Position numbers and translations under genes: made by a program. From Ooceraea biroi (lineage: Eukaryota; Arthropoda; Insecta; Hymenoptera; Formicidae), in contig NC_039509.1 in the NCBI RefSeq assembly GCF_003672135.1, forward strand, positions 4,278,001-4,342,000: 64,000 nucleotides of DNA, written 5' to 3'. The notes under the pieces are model-generated. The model worked only from the letters and a program-made list of their open reading frames with translations, had not been told where the DNA came from and did no database searches. Positions 1-13,628 of this stretch are shown piece after piece. How positions within the stretch are numbered: position 1 is the stretch's first letter; every line of letters starts with the position of its first letter.

Positions 1-850
1 AACTCTCCAGTTCCGTAACTCTCCATCTCTCCTTCATTCCGCATCTACAGAGTGTCTCGGAGTTATTGGAGCCTTTCTCGATACCATAAGTTATAAAATA
101 AACGTTATTTGATCAAGTCTCGTTTACACTTCGCGCTGTACTCGTACATCTGCAAAACTTACCGCAGACTTTCCCTCTCTGTATCATGAATCATTAATTT
201 GTTATGCAAAATTTCGTCCTAGTTATCCCAATAACTTCGCTCGAGATTACGTAACATTTCGAACAAATTAAGCTCAGTTTCATTAGCGAAAGGAAGCCGC
301 ATAAGGAATGATTTCTTCCAGCTGATCCAGCGAATCTCGCGTGCGAGAAAGTCATTTGTTTCAATGTGTATCACGTCACGCGGAAAAATTACGCGTCATT
401 TTTAACGCCCGTCATCATAAATCAACCTAGTTCCGGCGACTAATCCACGTTTTAAGGAGAGAATCCACCCTCTCTCTTCCATCCACTCTTCACCATCCCG
501 AAAGAAGGGACAGAAGTGAAACTTTGGAGGCACCCCGTAGAGCACTCTGCACTCAAGTAGGAGCTTCGTAACAAAGGTGTCGCGGCAATTATCTCCGAGC
601 GCGTGCAATTACTTCGAGGCCGAGGGCAAACTCCGGGACTGGCCCATTTACCGGGATATCGGAGAATCGGTGGTGGCCCTCCTTTCGGAACCCGAGATTG
701 TTGTCGCTCGGGGTTAGTTAATCACGCTGCCAGTGGGATGAAGGGGCCCAAGACGCTGCCCGGGTACGGTGGCTGCGCCATGAATATCGCGTCGTTCCAC
801 ACTTTGACCAAACTTCGCGGAATGCTCCGCTTTGTTCGATATGCGGGCCG

Positions 851-905
851 AGAAAGAGAGAAAGAAAGAGACAGAGACAGAGAGAGAGAGAGAGAGCGAG
901 AGAAA
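851..905. repeat. GA-rich microsatellite
   Basis: Interrupted GAAA/GACA units lead into about eight uninterrupted AG units. Open frames running through it encode low-complexity RE repeats and are not taken as genes. Confidence 0.95.
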
Positions 906-3546
906 AGGAAGACAGGAAGAGACGCGAGTTAAGTGAAAAATCGTGTCTCCGAAATCGTGGGAGCAGCGCGATACCTAACCCTTCCGGTCCACGATAATGA
1001 GACACTATTTTCGAATACGTGCAGATTCGAACGCGGGGTGGCAAGCGGACGGCAGGCGTGGATCGTCGATCGAGCGAAGTGGGCCACTTTGCACGGACTT
1101 GAATCGAGTTCATGGTACCCGAGCGAGCGCAAGAGAATTTCGTAATACGTTTGTAAGAGCGTCCGTAAGCCGAGCAGGCGAATGAAGGATCTTGAACTCG
1201 CGCGAGATTCCGACTTTGGATGTTATGCACTTAATTGGTCCGGGTACCGCGTCTGTACGTCGCCGCGTATTAGCGGAATTGCAAGTGATTGGGGAGGATC
1301 GGCGATCGGTGCCTCCGAGTGCTCGTACGACTAATTTAATTGACTGTTCATACGAAGTTGGGAGATTAGATGCGAATGCACTGTCGGAGTTGTACGTGTC
1401 GCGCGAAAAGCTTCTTGTGAACGTGTGATGTTGGATACAGACGCCGATAGAGATAAGGAAGGTACAGTTAATAAACGTTAGACTGTTTAGAGAATTATAT
1501 TTAACATTTGCGAGATAGTATACATGTAATTAGGAGCGTAAGATTCTCATTTACTTTAAACGAACAAATTCGAGTTTCGTCAGAAAATGAAATGGATAAC
1601 GAAACGAAAAATAGATTTTTTTTACCTGTCGACTAATTTGCAACGTCGACGCACCATTCCCGAATGTGAATTTATTGTTGAAATAAATTTTGCGCGTTAA
1701 ATTCCAGCAGTAGAGACTGAAGTTTCATCTTGAGGAAGAAATTTCGCGACGTTTCTCTCAATTGTGCGCGGCTTTATCACACCTAAGTTAGACGTATCGT
1801 AGACCGTCATGGGCGCGGGCCTGATTGAACGAGCAAACAACCCAGACGAAGTATCCTGCCTCGTTTGTCCCACTCGATAAACGCGAATTGCGACGAAACT
1901 GCAATGTCCACGGACCGAGGATGAGTGCGGAATTCAACAGCGAAAAAGGAGGACGAGCTGGGTGGCTCGAAAACGGGCGAAAAGCGAGGAAATGCCCGCG
2001 CACACGAGGTAGAATTCGTTGAAATTTCGCGGAGAGCGAATTTGTTCCGCCGGTGAGCAAGCTCGCGCAAGAAGAAGAAAAAAGAAAAGCGGAAGAGGAA
2101 GAGCTTAGATTACCGGAGTCCGCGGATAGAATTCCCGCTTCCTCTTTTTTCCGAAGCGCGCGTGCACGCGCGTAAGAGGCTTGCACTTGTGTGCTTTTCG
2201 ACTTAATGTTCTGTTTCCAACATATAATATCTATCTTCCGGCGTGGCGGAGTTCCGACTTCCACGAGGGCCGGGACCGCTCAAAATTGAACCAGGTATTA
2301 CGGACGGGGCGTGAAAGTAAGATAAAGGGCCCTATTCTGCTTTCCGGTAACTGATGTTCGCCACGTAGATAAAACGTTCCCCGAGCATCTCCCGGACGAA
2401 AGATCTCGTTGCGAACAAAAGTGTTAAAAATTGACATCGTTACTATATATAGCCTTTTAAGCGATATATTTAGGGCCTCATCCGAACAATCGACAACGAT
2501 GCACCCCCATTTAGCATGATTCTGCCTTGCTCTTTGTTTCTATTTTATGCACTCCGCGCGCAAGCAACAAACGCGCGCGCATGTATGTGAGCAATGAATT
2601 AGTTTGGAACGTAATATTTACATGCAGCCATAATGAGTACGCAAGAGAATAACGAGAGAATAATGAGGGAAGATAGTAAACAACGAAATGAGAGCAGAGA
2701 AAAGCTTTGTGTATAACGCCGTTAGTAGCTTAACGCAGTTACTTTTTTATGATAATGAAAATTGAACCAACCAGTGTATTTCGGGATGAACTAATCATTC
2801 GCCGCTGACTACATCCCGTTGATGCAACGAGGACATCCGCTCGGAGTATATTAATAATTAATTTATTAATCATTTTCTCTCTCCAATGAAATTATCCGCC
2901 TTTTCTTCGGTGGAAGTAATTGGACGACTAATCAAGTCTCTTATATCCTTCTTTTACGTGTCGATCATAAAAGTCGCCCGAGTTGCAAAATATTGAACAA
3001 CGCACCAAGTTAATGAAGTACTTTCTGTGTACAAAAAAGCCACGTAAAACTTTACCGTTGCTGGGAAAGTCGCGCGAGGTCGTCAGAGAAATTAAAAAAA
3101 TATTTTTCGTATATAAAACACGAGGTCTGATTATTCCAAAGTAAAATGTGCGACATTCAGGTCACAGTATAGAGCATACATTTGTATGCACACTCGACGT
3201 GTAGCTAACATTGCAAATGAAAGTGTCAACTCTTTTTGCGAACGTTGGATATTCTTGACGTAATGAGTTCAAGTCAACATTCATGCCGCGCGAATTGGTA
3301 AATTGTCTCGACACGGCAAACCGCGTATTATCGCGGGATCGTCTTGTAGATTATCGTAGATTGTACAGCTCGTTTCTCGCTCGTGTCGGTCCATTTACCG
3401 CGCGATTGAAATCTCGTTTCGCAGCCGTGATGTTGGTCCCGCTCGAGGATTGCGTCGCAGCGATCGGTAGCGTCAAGAATTGCTCTGAGATTGAAGCATA
3501 TGTACGAGTCAGGAAGAGGAATAAGGGCTGCACGTGCATGGGATTC

Positions 3547-3595
3547 CCTCCCTCCCTTTCTCTCTCTCTCTCTCTTTCTTTCTCTCTTTTTCTCG
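3547..3595. repeat. CT-rich microsatellite
   Basis: CCCTCCCT leads into a (TC)n core at about 3559-3576, then TTTCTTTCTCTCTTTTTCTC. Confidence 0.95.
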
Positions 3596-5066
3596 TTCCA
3601 TCTTGCCTACCTTGCTACCTATCTACTATCACCGAGCACGTAGACGGCGAGAGGCTCCGCGGAAAATCACTTCGAAAGCGACGGCATTCAAGGTGGAGAA
3701 AGAGAACCGACGTTCGAGAAAGTAACTCTCCGAAATCGTGCCCAGTACGAGCGAACCGCTGTTTTCGCTCCTCGGACGTTTACTTGAAAGGTCGGCACTC
3801 TCGTTACTTCGCGTTCACTTTTGGTCTCTTTTCTAAGTGACTACCTATGGTGCCAGTTTAAAAAGATCTGCCATTTTCACGTTCGCTATGTGGTCAGCAT
3901 TCATCATCGGTTATCGCGCCGTGGAATTAGTTCGCAACTCGAGAGTGTATATAAGATATTTTGTTTATGAATTTTCTGGTCAGCCTGGGGTGGAAGTTTT
4001 TTCGGTAGGGATTGGGATACGGGATATTGGGGCTTTTGAAAGTTACGCCAAGTTTTCAGCAGCACGAGAGACTTCTTCGATACTTAATTAATTTCCGAAA
4101 GAAGCAATTAGTCGCACGTATACTTTATGGAATCTTAATTTAAAGTTTGTGCCTGTCACATAATATCTCTGATGAAAGATTGAAATCTCGCGAGCAAGAC
4201 TCGATCAAGTATTTGAGAAAACGTCGACGTCAAATTAATTAAGAAGCCCGCGAATGTCAGAACTCGCGACCGAGTCCAAAACGTCTACGTACGGTAATGA
4301 TTATACCGGTAATAGCAAGTTTTAATGCACCTTTATTCTGTCTATTTGGCGGTTGGTGGTTTCGTCTCTATTTTAGTTTGCTCGCCATTACCATCACGAC
4401 CAAACGGCATGACTCGAAAGGTTCTTAAATTGCCCAAGTTCTGATGGAAGCTATTGTACGCTTTTAAAGACAATGACTTTCGCTGTTTGATATTACTAGG
4501 TCAGAAGACGTACGTTCTCTTCTCAATTTTCTCATATGAAAAATTTTCCAACTGCAAAGTTATTAAAATTTAATGAACCCCGCGAATTTTTCATCGCTGT
4601 TACGTATAAACAATTAAGATCTTTCTAAAGAATTAAATCACGTTCGTTTTAACTCGCTGACGTATGGATCATATTAATTTAAATATCAATGCGTTTAATC
4701 TTATCAAATATATCTCAAAATTAACTAATCGTAGAACAGATAGGTTCAGAGAATAGAGCGAAATTTGATCGTTATAATGTAACCACACTGCACACATTAT
4801 TGCAAAAAAAGAGTACTTGGCGAATTGGATCAATATTGGTGCGGTGTATCATGAATTTTAACGAAGGATGTCCCATCTACCGTGGAGAATGAGGAAAATT
4901 GGAGCACATTTAACGACATGATTATTACGCTTGATAACGCGCGCTCGGCGAGCAGATAACTCGTTACGTGTCTGCGGCTGAATCCGTATTGCACCATTAA
5001 ATCGCACTCTGATTGCACGTACGTCTCCTTCCTTCGAGGCCTTCCCCGCGTTCCTCAATCTTCATG

Positions 5067-5079
5067 TTTTTTTTTTTTT
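5067..5079. repeat. Poly-T run
   Basis: Thirteen consecutive T residues follow CATG. Confidence 0.9.
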
Positions 5080-8000
5080 CAAATCAAATAACCCAATTCA
5101 AAGGAATGGTTAAGGGACGGTTAATGGTGTCATTACGTCAATTACGTCCGATTTAATGTAATGACACACTTTTTTGTACCGTATTGCTCCAATGCATTTT
5201 CCGCAAGAATTGACGCCGAGCATAAGAGATCTTTCGGATTCTGTAATTACGTGACGGTAAACTATATCGAGCTCTCATCTTCCGAGAAAGCAAATGCGCC
5301 CCCTCGTTTCATACAGCAGCTCTGTTTGATTTTACGTAAAATTGTAAAATGATAAAAATATACATTACAAAACCAAATTATTATTTTATATTTATTTGCT
5401 AACGTATAGAGATTACGCTCCTACATTTATGAAAGTTTTATGTTCTACATGTTTATCAAATATAAATAGCTTTTTATGAAATTTTTGCAATGTCCGCAGC
5501 TGAAATGTTTTTCATTCTTTTCTTATCGCTTTACATTTTTATTGTGCATTACTGATAATACCGATCGCATTATCGATAATACGAGTACGGTGTATTAATA
5601 TTGTACAATATTACTCACCAGAAAATAAGAAATGATACAAGTCTCACGTCGCATCTTTATTATCATTGAAAGTTTGCGCGTACAGCATACACATTTTGCG
5701 CACACACTTGGTTATGTATCCGCACCTGCGACCAGATATCGAAACGATATTACAACTTACACTCTTCACTGTAATACGACGTAATATCTCTTGATACTTA
5801 CGCGTGTCCGTACTACGCGTTGGTTTCCTTACCTAAGAAAATATCTCGAAATATTACTCACGCTTACCTCTCCGAGTTATTTTTCAAGCGAAGAGAGTTT
5901 GCGAGAGTATGTTCGAGCGATAATGACAACTAAATTTCATAAAGTCAAAAAAAAACTCGAAGTACATGGCAGTACGCCGAGTCAAGCTTTCAAAGTAGTG
6001 TTTGTGAATAGAATAAAGAGTTTCTGCGCAAATCTGTCTTTTGCATGCACATAACTCTGTCTACAAGGACGATGACAATATCGATAATGGATTTGTGTTG
6101 TTCCGTTTCGTTTGCCGTCACGATTTCAATTTATTTCGCCAATCGACAGGTAGATAAGTAGCCCAGCAAAGCAAACACGCTGTCGAGGCATGCAAGATTG
6201 AATCGAGCAGCTTATCGGGAATTACAGGTAACAAGTGGCGTATAGCGAGGAAATCACATCGCGGTCTGCCGGGCGGGGCTTTAACTATCCGCAAATTTAA
6301 TGCGATCGCGGCGCGCATCGACGTTCGAATCATGAAGGCGTTTATCAGGATCGAGAGCAAGCCGCACGGAAAGAGCTCCTCGGCTCGGCCCGAGAGAAAA
6401 TTCCGCGGGAAATTCCCGGCCGATCGCTCGTTTCCGCGGACACGTTCGAGACTCGGTACGATGATTTAGGAAATATGACGTGCTTCGCGCCGTGGGCCCT
6501 TTGGAGCATCGCCAAGCTCAAAAAGCCTGCCTCAGGCGGGCATACATATCTCACGACAGTGTATGCCGCCGTCGCGTGATATACCAACGAGACGTAAAAG
6601 GGAAAAAAAAGAAAAAGTAAAAAGACGGATGACAGAAAAGGAGAAAGAAATCACCGATCAAACGTACGTGCAACACCGAGGACGGAAGTCGGGCGGGCTA
6701 TCGAAAGCTTTCGAGACGCGTTTGCGGAGAAGAGCGAGCGAGTGAGTGCGGCGGTAGAGCCGAGAGACGTTCTTCTCTCGTCTCGAATAAGACGGATTTG
6801 TGGCGAATCGTGCGAAACGTAAATCTGGCTCGCGAGGAGGGTGGAGTGCGAGAATGGGCGGAATTCCGGCTGAGTGCACTGCAGTGTTCTTACTCATCCT
6901 CGTCGAGGATGGAAGAGTGCGGCTAGAAAAAGGGAATCAGAGATCAGACAATGTCTCGAATAACAGGCGGTTCGCACTCTGAAAATTCCCCTAATGTCAG
7001 CATCAGAGCGATCGCTGGCAGACTCGATCCTTCTCGCTGAAGCGAAAGCTTCGTTTACGCTTACGCGGCGACACGTTTTTCCGAGAGATCGTAATAATAT
7101 CCGCGTACGTGTCCGCGCGAGTTTTCCCGCTACGTTTAATTCGAATGTAACGAGCGCCTGATGAGAATAAAATAAAAGATTCCCCCTATTTCTGTTTCCT
7201 CGTTCCGCGAGAATCCGCGGCAAAGCGAAAGGAATGCATAATGCGACTGAATAATAAAAGCGATGCGTAAAAGTAAACGTCACGTCAAAGCGAGCGCGCG
7301 CTCTCGCGTTTCGTTTCTTTTTGAATATTTTTCCTCGTCTCATCCGCGAAGCGTGCTGCCATGGCGTGTAAGCGCGTTGAGTCGTCGGCTTCGAAAAATT
7401 AAACTGCATCCGCCTCTCTACATCTCGTACTCGGCACGAGGAAACGTCAAATTTCAGAGGGAGTTGCACCACGAGATTCGTGTCGCGGAGAGCCCCGACG
7501 CTTTTCGTACTTTCTACCATGAATGAATAAAGGGGGCAACGAATATTGCAGTTACGCCTGGAACGACAGGACAAAGAAACCAAACAACGGGTCGTGACTG
7601 GCGCGTAAAAAATTGTGCGGATCTTCGCGACCCACTTTCGGAAAAATGGAATTACATCAGACGTGGACGCGCGCGTCCGAGAAGCGACGGTTGCATTATA
7701 TATCGAGGCGGAAGGATAATAACGGCCAAAGAGAATAAGCGATCAAACAATACTCGAAGAAACTGCTTGCAAAAAGGGCACTTTAGAGACGGAGGAAATG
7801 AAAAGCTGCGAACGACGGCATTGTTTGAAGATTGGACGTCGACAACGCCGGTCGAATTCTCCATGGCGATGCAAGCAGCATTTCCCAGATTGGATTTTGC
7901 TAGCTCGCATTGTTGTTGTCCGCGATCTATAATATTGCAACTCGGGAATACCTGCATTATGGAACAAACTACGCAGGCTCCGGGATGACTATAAAGTCGC

Positions 8001-9557
8001 GGCTTTAATAGAAAGGATCCGAATCGCAGGAATCCATAGGCATCACTTTACTTCAGGGAGATAGATATAACCGAGAAGTCATCGCGAAAGGAATTTCCAA
8101 TTCTGCAGCATTTTATTCAGCACATGATTGTACCAACACATTTCCAAGTAGCGTAACGATAACGAAAGAGAATCAGCGATCAAATGGGACACAAAGGCGC
8201 AGTGTAGAAAAGAACTGATGAGCTGATGCGAGCTTTGTTTCAACGAGTCGTCTGGCAAGAAAAGGTTCTCCTTGTTTAATATATTAACACAGCGCGCTCG
8301 GTTGAGAATCATATTTCTCGGTTCACTTCCATCCTGTGGCGCAACGTTAATCCGACCTAATGTAAAGCTACGACGGAGGGACATGCTTGTTACTACTGCT
8401 GTATCGTGTCATCTCTTATACACATGGCGCGCGGGCGCTCATACACAAGATCTTCCGGTTTTCGCTCCAAACAGGATCTCATCTCACAAGTCAGGTTTGA
8501 ATTTCCCAGGAAGAAAGAAGCTATGAATTTTTCTCGGGACGAACGGACGTGCCATCCCGAATGAACTGCGCGCAAAAGTTCGCCAACTCTGCAGCGCTCT
8601 TCACGCGAAGTATCGCGTACTTATTCGCGGTTTGAATCATCTCTTCCGGATGTTATAGATAACACAAAGTTTTCTCCAAGTTTAAACGGCCTCCGTGTTG
8701 AAACCAAGGGGTGGATTACGTTAGGCAAATCTTCTTATCAAACCCGCGCCAAACTTTTGACAGCGTATTATAAGACTCCGCATCTGAGTTCTGATCAAAT
8801 ATTTAAATCGCGCGAATTACTAACGCTGTCCCATACGCGCGGCAATTTTAGGATCGATTGACAAAATTTGATGCCCTGGCGTTGACCCTGGATTGTTATG
8901 ACAAATTTCAACAATAAAATCGAACGCTGAATGTTTCGAGATATATCTGCGTGCAATCGATTAAAGCCGAAGTACTCACGTACAATAACTGAAAAATCCT
9001 GACGTGACAGGCGTTAAAAGTGTACAGGACGGCACTCCGTTCGGGATTGCTCCGCAGAGGAAATCTCTGGCGAGATAAAGATCAATTCACAAAAATTCTT
9101 TCGGATAAAGTTTGTAGTTAGGGTATACGTGACAACATAGTTGCCGCCATATAACGTAGTTACGTGCGCTAAGGAAGAAATGGAGACGTGGCGAAGGAAT
9201 TTTAATACAAAATTCCACGTATTCACGCGAATTCTTGCATTGTGCCGTCGCGCACGCGAGGCAGCTGGCCGAACGTCCAGGGAGGAATGTAGAGCAGACT
9301 TTTTTGCGGAGACCGGGATTTCGCCGCGTTACAGTTGGACGTGAACTGTAATAAACACATCTGCAACTGCAGCGAAACTCCCGTCGAACTATCGACAAAC
9401 CGCCGTGGGAAGTGACATTTGTCGCATCATTCGGTGTAAGACAGCGAGATATATTTGGGAATGAATATTTACGTGATAAATACGCACATCGTAGTGATAA
9501 TACCATGCAGAATATTTTAAAATGGATCGCCGAAATTCTGTCCTTCTGTCCAGAATT

Positions 9558-9650
9558 TAGCAGTTGATTCGAAACATTTTATTTTATTTAGCAGTTGATT
9601 CGAAATATTTTATTTTATGTAGCAGTTGATTCGAAATATTTTATTTTCCA
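9558..9650. repeat. 31-base unit in three tandem copies
   Basis: Three consecutive units begin at 9558, 9589 and 9620. Each starts TAGCAGTTGATTCGAAA and continues with an AT-rich tail (CATTTTATTTT or TATTTTATTTT). Units 1 and 2 differ at two positions; unit 3 diverges in its last few bases. It looks like a recent local tandem duplication. Confidence 0.95.
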
Positions 9651-10080
9651 CGTTTTATTGTGTGTCACATTGACAAACAACATTTTTTACACATTGTTTA
9701 GAGTATTAAACGTATGCAAAATGTATAATTAAATTATCGCTGTAAATTTTTTACATTCTACATCACGACTAAAAAAATCGTCTCTTTTTTGCAACGTTAA
9801 ACATACGCGTTCAAGCAACGCAGCAGATTTTAAAACTCTCCATGACGCAAAAAAGTGGAAGGTCTAAATCGTTTTAAAGGATTTGGGCAGAATATATCTG
9901 CTTAACGAAACAGTGAAATTCAATATATCATATAAGTAGACCCACGAGTCTTCGGGGATATAAGGGGGCTAAGTAACCCGTATCAAAGATCTAGAACAGA
10001 TTTGTTGTACCCAAGAGATCGTCAAATCTAATTTACTCTTCTTTACTGTTCTCCCGGAGGCGCACATACTCTTTCCAATA

Positions 10081-10085
10081 CATAT

Positions 10086-10131
<46 letters not shown>
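10081..10131. repeat. (CATA)n followed by (TA)n microsatellite
   Basis: CATACATA units grade directly into an uninterrupted TA run, a compound AT-rich microsatellite. Confidence 0.95.
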
Positions 10132-12068
10132 CTCCGCTGATTTTATCTTCTTTCGGGGATCATCAGCTCGGACGAATCCCTCTTCGGAAAAATCGCACGA
10201 ATTTTACAACGGGGTTTCGAAGAACGTGCACCGGGAGAGGAAAAGAAGCATAATGGGCGGGGGAGGAGTAGAAAGAACGGAAAGACGAATATCTGCAGTC
10301 AATCGCCGCTTGAGGAAATGCCTCCGAGCGAAACACGCCGGTATGTCTTGAATCAAAATAGGGGTAGACGGCGCGTGTCGCGAATCTGATCTGGATTTCA
10401 GTTGAAGGCTCCATTGGAATACGTTGCCATTTCGTACATCGCAGATCGAGCAAGAGAATGAATGGTCGCCCGATGCTGTTACGAAGCGCGAAAACCGAAT
10501 ATCATGAAGCGTCTGACGTTTTCGGGAGAGTTCACCTCCGCAGGGGCGGATTTAAGCGCGTATATATACGCGAGATCATGTGAATATTATGCGCGGATCA
10601 GGTAACCAGTCATCCCTATTCCTCAGGCAAAGGCGAGGAGATAAGAGCCTGATTTATCGAGACGGCACGCGGGGAACTTGTAGCTGCTACATGGCAAATT
10701 CGATAGAAATTTTATTTGACGATATACACAGGGCATATTCGACATAAATTTATATATGAATCTATACTATATACCAGGAAAGAATTTGAAGAATATACGA
10801 CGACGTCACTTCAAAAGTTGATGTTTGAACGTGGGGGCTCACGTATATGCACTCAAGAATAAAGTGGAATTGTCGGATCGGCGCAAAATCATGCAGACAG
10901 TCAAAGTTATTTTTATCTCGTTTTTATTTTTACCTACAATTTCGAAAATAGAAAATATATTTGTCATGTCGAAATCGTGTTTTGTTTTACGCGGATTTAA
11001 ACTTTTATTGAAACGTTTTATGTACATACTATAGCGAGTTTGGTAGTAACTAAAAAAAGAGTAACGGCAATATTTTGTATTATTGGCGACGTGTCACTTA
11101 TTAGCTTATACGACATGCTTCTCTTCTAGTAATTTATATTTAACATCGCTCTCGGGATAAAAGCAGATGGCAGTGATCTGTGTCCTCCGTTTATACGCAG
11201 CTTCGAGCGCGCTCAGGGTCCTATCGAGAGAGAGACTCCAGAAATAAAATTTTAATTTATCGCTTAATGGGATTTTTATGAGCCATTCCGCGAGAGCGTA
11301 TGGCAAGGAGATATCGGCTGGTTTCAACGTAAAGGGTAACGTCGTTGTTTGCTAGGGAAACGGATCCGCGAGGGGAGGCCGTAGAAGAGGAAACAATTTA
11401 TTGAACCCGGCGAATGATTCACCGTCTGTCTCGGCTGATGGCGGTCGGTGATATATCGCGTTCTTAGATGACATCTGTGCAGATGTAATCCACGAAAAAT
11501 TCCAAGAATCCTACGCACAATCGCGGTTGAGGTCACGTTTACGCACCGAGCGGGACGTGACGTGCTTCTTATTGGAAATCCGATTATTGAATACCGTCGC
11601 CGTGGAATTCCTCGCTGGAGGATGGACGACAGAAGAGAACAACGTTTGCGAATTCTCATATTTACGGCGATTTGCCGGATCTCGCGGTGGCAATTCGCAG
11701 CGCGGTCCCGAATAAACACCGCGAGATATTCTCTCACCGTTCCGCATGTGCCAGAAGCATACAAACATCCATTTTGTTGGAATTCGGGGTGGTATGATAT
11801 AATAGATGTTCCCGCCCCGCGACCCTGTGATCGCTTCTATAATGCAGCGTTCATGCGCAGAGCAGCACACGGAGGGCCGTTCTTTTCTAATTTCACGGTA
11901 GAGCACCGGGGGTAATAGTCGGTCTCGGCAAGTCGTAATTGAAAATTTGCATCCGACACGCGGTCCGCCCGAGGCGGTTTCAATTCGCCGTGGGAAATAT
12001 AATGTAAATTCATCGGGTAAATAATGTTGATAATACTTTTCGCGGATAAACTCGCTCGCATCACGCTG

Positions 12069-12070
<2 letters not shown>

Positions 12071-12106
<36 letters not shown>
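12071..12106. repeat. (GT)18 microsatellite
   Basis: There are eighteen uninterrupted GT units. The complementary frame gives poly-HT and is not coding. Confidence 0.97.
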
Positions 12107-12108
<2 letters not shown>

Positions 12109-13020
12109 CGGCATGCTCCAATGAATTTAATATGTTACACGCCGTGCAAACACGCAAAATTTCAAGCACGCGTTTAATTGATATTTTCGCCGCGATGCCT
12201 TCCGCAAATTCGCCGGTTAGCAAATAGAAACGTATGTAAGAACATATCCTTTTTGCATCAACGAGGCGGCTACTGTCGGTTCACCGCCTATGAATTTTTA
12301 GGAGGCACGGGATCACTCGGGATGCATACGCTCAAATTACATCCGCGGTTCAACATAGTCGTAGGAGTGTTTGGGAAAGTAAAGGAGCGCCATAACAAAT
12401 TCGACGAGTATCATATAATCATGCTAATACCACATAAATATTCTTGCTGACTGCAAGACTAAGTGAACAATTGTCTGATAACGGAAAGCAGAATTTACTA
12501 AAATGGGGTGTACTGGCTGCTGTCCCCGATGAACTCGCTTCATCCCCCGAATTTTTCATAATCTCTCGATCGTGCCTGTCACCGAGTTCCATCATACGTG
12601 AAATACAAACATCGTTTACGTCATAGGTGGTAACCTCACGCCCAAGTTAGTTACGTCTTCCAAATGTGACCGCAGTAGTCGGGAGTTAAACTGTTTCGCG
12701 TAGCGTACGCTCCAGTTTATCACGCTACGTGATACAGGCTAAGGCGTGTACGCGTGACCGCATCAGTTCCGTTTGCGCGTGATCGCTAGCTCGCTGCGAT
12801 ATCGGCACGTAATCGCGCGATGGTTAGACACGTACCGAATGACGATCCGGAGGGATGGATGAGCTGGATGAGCTACGTCCGACGAGTGAGAACGAGGGCT
12901 CGCACCTCGCAATTTCTCATCGCTGCCAAAAATCCGCGCATTGTTCTCGCACCTCGCGTGTTCGTCATTACACGCCTCGGCGAGTTTCGTGTCCGGCATG
13001 AGATGAGTCTCCTCCGGATG

Positions 13021-13050
13021 AGAGAGACAAAGAGAAAGAGAGAGAGAGAG
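13021..13050. repeat. GA-rich microsatellite
   Basis: AGAGAGACAAAGAGAAAG is followed by an AG run. Confidence 0.93.
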
Positions 13051-13587
13051 ACCACGTCCGAGGGTCAGAGAGATGATCAAGTCGCGGAACATTCGATCAT
13101 TGGAAGGGTCGCACAGTTGCAATTCCGAGAGCGTGCCCTTTTTCCGCCTCGACCCGTCAGCTGCCTTTTTTTCTTTCCTTCCCCTCTATTTTTCGCGTTC
13201 GCGCCGAGATAAGGACGGCCGACTCCGGTCTCGCCCTTTCATTTTCCTTTTAAATTGCTCCTGACGTTAGGCGCAGCTGACAACGGCCTTCTTAGATATA
13301 CTCTTCTCCCAATTACTACACTATTTGCGAGAATTTTCTCATCTCTTTGTTGTTGTGTGTGTGTTTTCTCCTCCACTAGTTATCACCTAGCTGTCGAGCC
13401 AGCCAAGATTACATTTCCTCGTCGCGCATTCACGTTCCTAATTATTGCTCATGATTCATGATACCTTTCATTTTATTCACAATACTAGAAACGTATTCAT
13501 TTACTAATCCATCTTGCACCGTGTATCTTACTGCAGTTTTCTGATCCTTTATAATTATTAACTATTCTGCATAATGTTACGAGCTTC

Positions 13588-13628
13588 TATTTATTACACT
13601 ATTATTATTATTTATTACACTATTATTA
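13588..13628. repeat. AT-rich direct duplication
   Basis: TATTTATTACACTATTATTA occurs twice in close succession in an AT-rich stretch. Confidence 0.85.

Larger units (their letters stand above)
1..9557. other. Noncoding stretch, no gene recognised
   Basis: Mixed-composition DNA with a GA tract (851-905), a CT tract (3547-3595) and a poly-T run (5067-5079). GC-rich, CpG-dense blocks at about 600-1400 and 6300-7700 alternate with AT-rich stretches (4500-4800, 5340-5660). Open frames of up to 229 codons in the CpG-dense blocks have low-complexity or Arg/Ser-rich translations without domain motifs. Confidence 0.7.

Noticed and set aside
718..1230. 170-codon minus-strand frame through the GA repeat
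   Set aside because: The central part is a Ser/Leu low-complexity run produced by the microsatellite.
6894..7583. 229-codon minus-strand open frame
   Set aside because: Arg-rich translation from a CpG-rich block, without motifs or conserved-looking segments.
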